Origin: Elysia marginata
Lineage: Eukaryota; Mollusca; Gastropoda; Plakobranchidae
Direction: 5' to 3'
Assembly (NCBI GenBank): GCA_019649035.1
Contig: BMAT01013380.1
Span: 392,213 to 424,615 of the forward strand
DNA: 32,403 nucleotides
Shown here: positions 1-11,388 of the stretch, in pieces
Numbering within the stretch: the stretch's first letter is position 1
Layout of the letters: each line of letters begins with the position of its first letter
Notes under the pieces: model-generated
Databases searched by the model: none
Seen by the model: the letters and a program-made list of their open reading frames with translations, nothing else
Told to the model about the DNA's origin: nothing
Made by a program: the position numbers and the translations under genes

Positions 1-12
1 TTTGCACCTCAG
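1..12 (+). CDS. SIPA1L: SIPA1L exon 1 (partial, 3' end only)
   Basis: Only the last 12 bases are in the window, followed by the donor gtaact. The next exon must supply AG to finish a GAG codon, so this exon ends in phase 1 and reads (x)-Cys-Thr-Ser-Glu just before the GGPALEEF start of the RapGAP domain. Upstream exons are outside the window. Confidence 0.75.
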
Positions 13-3000
13 GTAACTTAATTTTACTTCCATTTTTTATTTGCTTTTTTATTTGGTTGACACAAAGACCACTTCTTAATTTTTGTAGTTGAGGAGCTTA
101 TTCCAGTTTTAATTTTTGTTCAGCAGTGATTTTGGCTGGGGTGGGGTTAAGTGCATTGAAAAAATTCAAGAATTAAAAAACGAGATGAAGTCAGAATCTT
201 TAAATTTAAATAAGGCCATAAAAGTTTAATTTAGAAAAGTAAATAAATTTTCTTGCAATTTAAAAAAAATGGAATGCTAATTCTCATTTTTGCCGTTTTA
301 CTGGGTTGTAAGTTCAAAGATTATCTCTACATTTGAAAAGGTCTACAAGTAGTACAAATTGATTTACAAAGAAAATGAAAGCAAACTTTTTTTGGCATTT
401 TATTATTGATTATCATAATGTTAAGACTTAAACTTACTCTTACCTTATTATGCATGCATTCTCTGTTTTCTTTTTCTCCAGAGACTGGAGGTCCTGCGTT
501 AGAAGAATTTCTAAACTTAATAAGTCAGAGAGTGAGATTGAAAGGCTTTGAGAAGTACCGAGCAGGTCTAGACACAAGGAGTAAGTTATAGATTTATAAA
601 CTTTTATCGCTTTCAAATTTCCACCATTGGAATGTATTCATACAAGGAAATTTGATTCCTGAAGCAAGAGATGCACGGTTACATTTGTCTAGAGTTGATT
701 GTGCTGATTACAAATACTTACCTAAACTAGTGTCATCTGTGGAACTCCTGACCCTTGTGACTTCAACAAACCATACAAAAGCACTCAATCTTTCATGAGC
801 AGTAAGATAGTATCTCCATTTCCATTGAAAACTTGTAAAGTCTTGATTCCTTGCTTTCAGGTCAAAATAGTATGGTGTTGTACAAGGTATTTTGCTTATT
901 TGAAAACTTCTTTTATTTTCCTCTACTCTTCTTTGTGAACCACTGGCTCTTTATATATTTTCAATGTCTGAGGCAACATGATAAGACCAACGTGAAATAA
1001 ATGAACATTTTTTTATGAGTGCAATTGTGGAAAATGTTCAATGTAAATTCTGTTTGTTGTTGTTCATTTTGTGATAAAAAAAAAGATAATCTGAATTGCA
1101 AAAGATGAAGAAAAATTGACATACGAAGGAAAAAAGTGTGATTTAATTTATTATTGAACATGAATCTGGTTATACTACTCTATGTGTACAAAAAGGTTTC
1201 TCCTATTATCTGTCTTCCAAAAATCAGTGCCTATTGAAAGATAACATTTTCTTATTTATTTCTCAGCGGACACGACTGGGGAATACTCTTGCTACACGAC
1301 ATTTAACAACAACGAAATCATGTTCCATGTATCAACCATGTTGCCCTTCTCCAAGAACAACAAACAGCAAGTAAGTATCAATATGAACCTTGAAATACTT
1401 ACTGTTGCAAATTACTCCAGGTATCTTGAATGGGGATAAAAATATGTTGTGTTTTTCAAAGAGGTACTCTCCAAGACTCTAAGCTTGTATTTTATTTTGT
1501 TTCCATATTTTCTCTTCTTGTTTCCCCAGCTTTTGCGAAAACGTCATATTGGTAATGACATTGTGACCATTGTGTTTCAAGAACCTGGCGCTCTTCCTTT
1601 CACGCCTCAGACGGTCAGATCACAATTTCAGCATGTTTTTATCATCATCAGAGTTACTAATCCCAACTCAGATGGAGCTCGTTACAGGTAAGGCTATACA
1701 TTCTCCAGATCTGGCTCATATTACAAAGACCAAGTAAAAATGATAGAACAAAATGAAACATGGTCATTGCACAAATCTTGATACATAACATACTGCTATG
1801 GATGCAAGACATTAAAAAATTCTGTGTCTGGCTAAAGGGATTGGCAGGTTGTTTTTTTCTTCTTTAAGAACAAGATAAACAATTCATGACTTTTTCCTAT
1901 TCTTTTACTATTTAATATCTTGAGGCCATTATAACCACAAAAAAATTCTACAGTCCAGCCTGCCTAAGGTGACCACTGAGGATCAATAACGATTGTTTCT
2001 GTGATGGACAGCATGTTTGTAAAACCTGTAAAAAGCAGTGCTTTTCATGTCTGTTTTTCATGTAGCTAACAACTTTTCTTTCTGAGTTTCTGATTAAATA
2101 ATAAATAAAAAATTTAATCGAGAGTATTTATGGCGTATGGTGGCTAATTGGTTCTCCTTAGAGGAAGAGTGGTCATGTTGCAGAGTTTTTTTAAAACAGA
2201 TTGTAAAGAATATTGTGATTTAAAAAAGCTGCTTGCAGTCGCATTGCTAAGGTGGTTACCATGTAGTCCATAAAGTATAGAAAATATGCAAGGGAGTCAT
2301 AGAAAAATGGTCGCCAATACAGGGGAACGGTCACCTTGGACAGGTGGTTTGCCAGGCAGGTTTGACTGTATATAACACAACCAAGAGGTAAAAAGTCCAC
2401 TTGTTTTAAAATTGATTTAGCAGTGGCTCAAATTTGGACTTTTCACCATGAAGTAGTTCATCCCCAATACCGAGACTGCTTTTCCTTCAAAACTTCTTAT
2501 TTACATAAGCGATACAATGCGCTTGAGTATATATTTTGATTGTCTTCATCAGTCACTTAGTTCTACATAATTTAAGAAGTACTCTCTCATTCCTGTCACA
2601 GTTTTATATACTGGTATAAGTTGAGTCAGATTGAGAATATGTTATTTCTATCCCCATTCAGCATTGCAATCACAAGGTCAAAAGATGTGCCTCCTTTTGG
2701 TCCACCTATCCCGCAGAACTGCAGCTTCAAAAAGACACAGGAATTTGTAGACTTTTTGCTGGCCAAAAGTATGTAACAGGATAACGCTTATAAATTTAGA
2801 AATATATTTTGCAAATAATTTTATAAAAATAACACTAATAATAACAAATTTTGACTTTTTAAACCTGAATTGTTTGTTCTGTATTCTGTCTTTCAAAAGA
2901 AATGCATTTTGAAAATTTTAGTAGAATTTAAATGTCACAAGAAATTTGTTTTTGAGTTATTTCTGAGCAGAATTAACTTATTTATTTCAAATATAAAAAT

Positions 3001-6000
3001 GAACCAAAATTTTCTTGCATAATACCATTTTTATCTATTCTTCTTTATGAATGAGATTGTGCTCAGTCATGGACTTCTAACCTTGTAAAAACTATTTTCA
3101 GTCATCAATGCAGAGAATGCAGCGCACAAGTCAGATAAATTTCGCACCATGGCAACTCGAACCAGGCAAGAGTACTTAAAAGATCTCGCCACAAACTACA
3201 TTACAAGCACGCCAATCGATTCAGGATCAAAGCTGAGTAAGTGTGTTGGCTCTCATACTTTTTGTGATGTTTCTATAAACCTTCTATATAAATTAAGTAT
3301 ACTCAAACTTTCTTCTAAGCATCATTATTCCAACAGACCACATAAATGCAGAGCCTTTCTTTAGAAGCATCGGCTTTTCTCTTTCTTCTTATCAAAACTA
3401 TTAAACCAAACATCTTTTCAAAGAATTATAATCATTTTTAGCAATTGTGTTGGCAGTCCATAACAATGTTTCCCAAATTTCACGGTTTTTAACAGTGAAA
3501 GCTGTGATAAGCGACTTATTTAAAATGATTGCATGACTTATGGTATTTTGTCTCAGGCAATTATAATTTTGAGGCAAGGAAAAAAAATTGTTTTAAAATC
3601 CGCAGAGATGCCAATGTAATAATTAATAATATTTATTGTTAGAAAACTTACAAAACAAGGTTGCTGATTGAAATTCTTTGTAACAATTTGTCATGACATC
3701 TCTAACAGCAATATATGCCTTTTCTTCAATTACTTACTGGCTGGGTGGATAGAAAATATTAAAAACCAATTATGTTGGAAAATAAGGAAAGAATCTCTTG
3801 TGCTTAAATCACAATAACTGCTGTTAACTGAAAGGTTTCTTTAATACTTGGTAGGCAAGTTTGGCCTGGGCAGTGGCAGGAAGAAAGAGAAACCCAAACA
3901 GAAAGTTGTGCCTGACATGTTTGCCAAGGGAGCTCTGGTGTGGGAGGTCCAGATTGAAGACATGGGGACTGCTTCACAGGTAAGTCCAATTTATCTTTGT
4001 CCTTTTTATTTTTTTTTTAACAGTTTAAAGCTTTATTTAAGGTTCAAAACTTCCTTTTAAACTTTAACATGTTTTTCTATGACATTTATGTTCTTTTTGT
4101 TTCAGGTTGAGTGCCTACTGGCCATAGCAGCTGACACAATTGTGCTTGTGGAGGAAACCAACAACGATGTGATCTTCACAATCCCATGCAGCACTGTGAT
4201 AGGCTGGACACCTCAACCCAGCAGGTCAGGCTCGAGAGTAGCGCAGTGTGGAACACTTAGAACTAGTGCAATCTTAAGGCTGAGACGCTACACTTAGAAC
4301 TAGTGCAATCTTAAGGCAGAAACGCTACTTTTAGAACTAGTGCAATCTTAAGGCTGAGACACTACACTTAGAAATAGTGCAGTCTTAAGGCTGAGATGCC
4401 ACACTTAGAGCTAGTCCAATCTTCAGGCTGAGACGCTTTGTAGTCCAGCAAATACCAGTACAATTACCTTTCACTCACCAAAGTAGTTTGCCTGCCCTGT
4501 ACGTTTCACCTGGGACTACTCTTTCCTTTAAGAAAGTAGCAGAAGTGTATATAGAGATAAACAAAATTGAAATAATGTTACCTTTGACCCTACCATATTT
4601 TATCAGTCTCAAGGCTTTTAGAGAATGACGATTTGATAAATGCAGTTATGTCACCTTTTCATTTTGTTAATGAGAACAATTAAAAAATCCATCGTGTATC
4701 TTTCACTTACTTTTTGGGCCAAATCTAGCAAAGTTATTAGATTAAATTTTTTTATTGTACATACACTTTTTAACCTGCAATTATTTGGCTAGGAACTGAT
4801 GCATTTGTATGTTCCCCTTCCTTTTTAGCCTGCGCCTGTATTTTGGTAGTGGTGAATGCTTGTTGCTGCGTCCTCTCTCTGGCGAGGCTGAAGAAATGCA
4901 AGAAATTATAGTACGATTACAGGCTGTTACAAATGGCACAGAGGTGAGATAATTGCTCAAATTAAATAAAAAAATCAAATATAAAGAAAGATAATAATTT
5001 AATAGTTTGGAGCCAAAAAAAACAACAACTCATGCAGAATCATTTAACTTATGTACTTGCATTGAACTGATTTTATTCTCTTGATGTAATGTGTAATAAC
5101 CATAAAATCTTGCCCAACTCTTTCAGACATCTAAGATGGTTCTCAAAAGGAATGGTTTAGGCCAGCTAGGCTTTCACATTCAATCAGAGGGCATTGTAAC
5201 AGATGTTGAACCTTATGGCTTTGCTTGGGAAGCAGGCTTACGCAAAGGAAGCCGTCTAGTGGAGATCTGTAAGGTAGCCACCACCACTTTGTCACATGAT
5301 CAGATAGTGGATCTGCTACGAACATCAGCTGTTGTCAAAGTGGTAGTAGTGCCCCCCATGGAAGATGGCTCACCCAGGTATGTTAGGCTTTCACTAAAAT
5401 TTCAATACATGGGATGTAGAAATTTCTCTGTAATCACTGATATTTCTCTGTTTCTCTTTCATGTTTCTTTGTTTTCAACAACTCTAGAACCATTTGTTAG
5501 AGTCCTTATTTTCATGGTTTTGTGAGAGTCCTTATGGATAACTATTTCCATGTTTTGTACCTTTCAGTGGTGTTTAAAATGAATCTCTACTTCTCTTAAA
5601 CTCTATCCATATCTCTTTGATATTGCAATTAAAAAAAAAAACTGTTGTTAGATTCTTAAAATTTATTTTTGTGAACCTTTTAAACCAGGATGTTAATGAA
5701 CTAAAACGTTTATTGTTTTTGGAAGTATGACAGAGAAATTGTAATAGACATAAGAAGTTGAGCAAGAATGAGTTACATAGTCTTTTTATGTTGTCAACTC
5801 AAAGCACTGTATCCTCAATTTATAAATCTATTTCTTTAAGCATAGATCTAGAATGAGACAAGTGAATACATTTTTTTTCGTATTTTTAGTCCTATTGTCT
5901 GAAGAAACATAGCAAGAAACAAAGCAAAGGAAAAGAAAAAGAAAGAATTCAATCTGAACTTTTTTCAAACATAGACCTGTCTATTTGTATCATTAATAAA

Positions 6001-9000
6001 CAGTGAATACCGATTTTCACACCACTCTCAACAGATCTTTAGTATGTGTTTGAAATGGAAACTTAGGCCTGTAAGCCTTACATGCTATGGAGAAGTAGAA
6101 CTGCTCAACGTTCTATTGGGAATGAGATTAGAGCGCAATTTATTGTTCCTGTTTGCAAATTCTCTCTTTGAAGTCAGTTGCTTGCGGACAAGAACGATAA
6201 TTTTGTGTTATATTCTCATTCCCAATAAATTCACAATCTAAACTGAAATGTACAGAATTGAACCTCTTGACTTTGATCCAGGAGCACAATTGTAATATAG
6301 CCAATGAGTAAAAATAATCTCATGCTTAAAGACTTTTGAGGTGTGACAATTTCAAATTATCAAACTTTAACTGTGGAAGTTGCAAATTGCTCTGTACTTA
6401 GATTGAACTAAATGGTGACAATAAAAAGTAGAGGTGTTGCTGTTATCAACTGATCAAAAAGTTGATACACATTCAGCAGGCATGGCACTGACAAGGTTTA
6501 AAATGTTTTATTGTAGGAGAAGGTGGAAATGTTGTATTCTTAGGAAAACTCAGTATCTATGACAAGGTTTTTTTCTCTCTCTCACATTTTTTATAATTAT
6601 TGCTTAATATAATCATGCAACAGTTTCCTGAAACTCCGTGTAACTAATCTTTTCTGCTTCATACGCAATCAACCCAGGCATAGAATCAATTTTTTTTCTC
6701 TTGCTGTGATGACATAACATAGGGATGCAAGTTTTCAGATTTTTGCAGGAATTCCGATAAATAACTTTTTTTTTTCACACTAAAAAGCTGGAACACTTGA
6801 AAATAAAATTATGATTGAAATCATGTTTAAGAAAACCTGAAAACTTTGACAAATAGAAAATCAAACACTTCTCTTGAGCTGTATAGTATGCCTGTGTAGG
6901 CCCTAGTTCAGGGCTGTATTTGCCTGTTTAGATGATCTATCAAAGATTCTATTGAGGTAGATGTTGTTAATCAGACAGAGCACTTTATAGAGGTATGAAA
7001 TATTTCCTGCTTTTTGTGGATGAGCTGCTTGCATCCCTGATGACTGAAAGTGAAGAGGAAAGGAAACTTCAAATGACATGTGATATGCACCATGTTTCAC
7101 AGATATGGTTCAACATTTGACTGTATTGCTAAGGCATTTGTGTTCCTTTCTTGTGATACATCAACTCAAGATTATTTTGCCTTGTTTGTTTGATTCCATC
7201 TTTTGAGTAGGACATTTCCTTTAATGTGACAACTTTTGTTAAATTAAATATTTCTGTTTTTGTCTTAAGTGTGAAAACTGAATTTTAAAGGAACAAAAAT
7301 TCGTTGCCTCTAACTGCATTGAAATTTAAATTTTTTTTCTGTTATAGACGCTTAATTTCTTTCTTAGCAAACTTCTAAGGTTTTCTTTAGTAAGACTTAA
7401 TGATTTCATGTGAATGAATTATCTCATCAGCCCAATCTAAATTGCAGAGCTGATATGCTGGAAAAGTCTGGCTCATTCACAATATATTTTCATGTTTTAC
7501 ATTTCAAATACAAATCCTTCTTCTCAATACTTCAGGTTGTCCAAACCTTTTCTTCTTTCAAAGTGAGGTTTGTAGAGCAATGTGCACTCTCAACATTGTT
7601 GCTTAAGTCTATGAGCACACTGTGGATTGCTTGGCATCAGTTTCATATTGTTGATATGGAAAAGTAAAAAAAAAAATGCTCCTTTTGTAAAATTTTGCAC
7701 CATTTGAAAACATTGTTGCCCTTTGTAAACATTTTCTTACAGTCTATGAATATTACAATTTCTAAGATTTTTAAGGTTATCAGCACAAAAAATGCCACTG
7801 GATTTTTAAAATTTCTTTTCTTGTCCACAAAAATTCCAATGAACTTTAAGCCCATCTGTTTTGTAATGGAAAATTTTTTGTGTCTTTTTTTATATAAAGT
7901 GGTATTCGTTTTGAACCAAATTTCAGGAAATGCAAATATCTTCGGTTTAAAAACATTTTTTTAAGCCACGATAAGAGTTAACAAGACAATGTGTTAACTG
8001 GTCATATCAAAATGCCCTCATAAGTTAGAAAGAATGATATTGTTATATAAAATGCCTTATGAATAAAATACAAAGCTATGAAGGATAAGTAAGTGGAGAT
8101 CAATTCAAGATAAAAAAAAATATCTGAAAAATCTTAAGTTTAACATTTACAAGATGCTGGTTTAGCCGCATTAAGAACAAGCGAGCTATGTTAAAATATC
8201 GCAAAACGTCAGATGAGGGATAAAAGAGCCTTTCTTACATTGGCGTTATTGGTTTTGTGAGGCAGTGGTAAAAACTGTGTGCACTAGTGTGTGTCTCTCT
8301 CCCCAGGGGATTCATCTCGCTGAGTTCCCGGCTGATTAGCACTTCACAGATGGCTCTTAACTCCATTGATGGGGTGGAAGAGTTACGTCCAAGTCCTAGT
8401 CCAGAAAGTCCTCCCAACCTTGTTAGGTCAGAGTCTTGTCAGGAACAAAACGAGTGTTATAGCATTCTTGTCAGTCAGTTTATCCCATTGAGTGCTTATT
8501 TAACAACTTCACGTCTTGCACCTAGTTGAAATGAGTCACATGTTAAAGAAATGTCTTATTCTCCATGTCCATACAAACTTAATATGTATGAAAATACACA
8601 CAAATACACACATTTTATATTATATACATTTGTAGAATTTTGATGACGTCATACAATTTTCAGCCAATGAAACATGAAAATGGTAATTTTCCAAATAAAT
8701 GTATCAAAACATATGCATATGAAAACTAACGGATCTTAGTTAAACAAAAAAACCCCAAACAAACTGGATGCAAGACATTACATGCCTGAGATTTTCTTTT
8801 GATGTTTGCATCTATGTGATCTTTGCATGTATTCTTTGTTTATGGTTTTTATTTAAGAAATGCTGTAATCTCTCAGAACTGGCTGCATAGCACATTCTCA
8901 AATGAGGCCTATCATAAACGTGAAGCCTTGTTATTTTGTAATGTGCTTTTTGGAGGTACACACCTCTTCTCATTTTTGTCACGTTGACCTGATCAATAAA

Positions 9001-11319
9001 TTGTCTTAACATGCTTAATTTATAATGCGAGCAGTAAGATAAGTTTGTTTTGAATGTTTTGCAACTATGCGTTTATTTTATTTTTACAAAAAAAAAGTGT
9101 CACTATTTTTCCATTAACTAACTTGCATGACAGCTTATTTTGACATCTAAGCTTTTTCTTCTGTTGCTCTGCTATTCTTCATCAGAAATTAAATAAGTTT
9201 TTTTCTGTTTTTTAAACCTCTTTCATTTTTTTTTACTTTTGAGTCAACCTTTATTCTTTACTGATCTTGTGGAGTTGTGCTCCTTGAACTTATTCTACAA
9301 GAAAAGAGTTGTTTGGTTTTTAGAAACTTGTTTATGAATAGAATTTACAATCTGAAGGTCTCTTGCTAGATGGAATAGATCTTTCAGAAAATATTTTACA
9401 GATTTGTATTTTTATTCTTAACAAGATAATAATTGAAAGTCAGATTTATAATGTTATATATACTCTTATTAAAAACGTTAAACGTTGGGAAACAGAAAAT
9501 GTAGAAATTTTTTGTTAACTCTTATCAGGACTTATAATTGACTCACTGAAACAAATACTGAAGCTATTACTCTGATTGATATTTAGAGCTTTGCATTTCT
9601 GCCCAGTTATATAAGGATATTTATGATGTTTTTTTTCCATTTTTTATTTTGTAGAAATTGTATAGAAAAAAAAATCTTTCAAAAACAAACAAACAAAACA
9701 AGCCCTGCCTAACATAATTAAAAAAGCAATGTTATCTTATTTCTTTTACCAGAGTACTGTTATTTTTAAAACGTTCTTTTTAATAACTTTGTAAGCTATG
9801 GAGCCATCAACTTTTTCAGCTCTTTTTGGTATTTCTGGTTATGTAAATTTGATAGCTTATGAACTTCGTCTCATCAAATTTTGCAGGGAGTATAATACAA
9901 GACTTTTAAAACAGTCTAATTTGAAAAATATATTTGATGTTTTAGGCAGATTATCATAAGGGAAAAGAGGAATACAATTTACTAAAGATAAACATAACCA
10001 GTAATCTTAAAAGCTTTTCACCCAACAAATTTAGAATTGAGATCATGAAAAAGGTTCTATTACAATTTTTTTTTGGTTTTCGTGTATTTCATTAATTTTT
10101 AATTTTTCACGTTCTCATGTACCAGAGGAGACAACAGCCTGAACACGATGAATGCTCCGCTGCTGCCTACGTCAAGTAACCCTGGAAAGTTTTCACCTCC
10201 TGCACCCCAGCAACATCACCACCACCATCAACAGCAACAACCGCAGCAACAAATGCCCCAGTACCACCATCAACAACACCCTCATTCTAACCAAACAACA
10301 GATTCATCCCCCCGCGCCCGTCCTCACCATGGTTACTCAGACTCCACCCTGTCTTCAGGCCTCTCGTCTGATGATGGCCGCAGTGCGACCGGAGCCTTGG
10401 GCGTGGCTCAAGGTCACCATTCACGGCAAGAATCAGCTGATCTGTACGGGTCGCTGCGCAGTCATGACAGTCATGCTAGCTCTGGTGAAGACCCTCACTC
10501 CCGCAACAACTCTCATGACAGTACTGACTATTCTATGTCAGGTAATATGCTGGGGTGTTGCACTCTTCGACTTTAGGCATTTTCTTTAACTTTTTATGTA
10601 CAGATATTTTTTTTTACATATTTTGCCTGGATTTTTTTTTGGAAAGGAAACTAAAATGTGGGGACAGTAGGAAAAGTGACTATGGTCTCCGAGACCTGAC
10701 AGTGTATGGATATAGCAGTACATCTGTGCTGTAAGCATGCAATATTGTACAAACATTTAGTAGAAATGTATACAAATTTACTATCGTAATATGATTCCAT
10801 ATACCCTATGAGGTTACAGCAAAAGTTTACTGCTACATGCTTGCATTTGGTGTCGTCTCAGAGACAGAGAGCTAATGTGTCTCACGACCAGGATGTCGTA
10901 ATTTTCACATTCTAAGACATTGAATTATTGAACAATACACTCTTCTGTGCTCCTCCTAATCTTCAACAGTTTTATCAAGTTTTCAGTATTTTGAGGAAAG
11001 ATTGATATTTTTGTTGATTAAAAATATAGAAGATTAAAAGAAATTTTTTCAAAGGTAATATTCTCAAACTGACTTCCAACTCTTTCGCCCTATTTGTGAG
11101 ACATATGTGCTTGTTCTTCCAAGAGGAGAGTATAACAATAATAGTAACACAAAAAATTCAATAACAATAGAAATAAATAATAATAATAATAATAATGATA
11201 ATAGTACTACTACTAATAATAATGATGATGGTGATGATGATGATGATAAAAATAATAATAGTAACTAAAATAAGTTGAGTAATAGTAGTAATAATAATGA
11301 TACCACCACCACCACCACC

Positions 11320-11388
<69 letters not shown>

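Noticed and set aside
5378-5525. Extension of the PDZ exon past 5377
   Set aside because: The frame stays open briefly, but a good donor at 5377 joins exon 11 in frame, and the extension is Phe/Leu/Ser-rich with no family match.
10152-10589. 145-codon open frame overlapping exon 12
   Set aside because: It is the +2 shadow of the His/Gln-rich exon; its composition is driven by CAN repeats and its frame does not join neighbouring exons.
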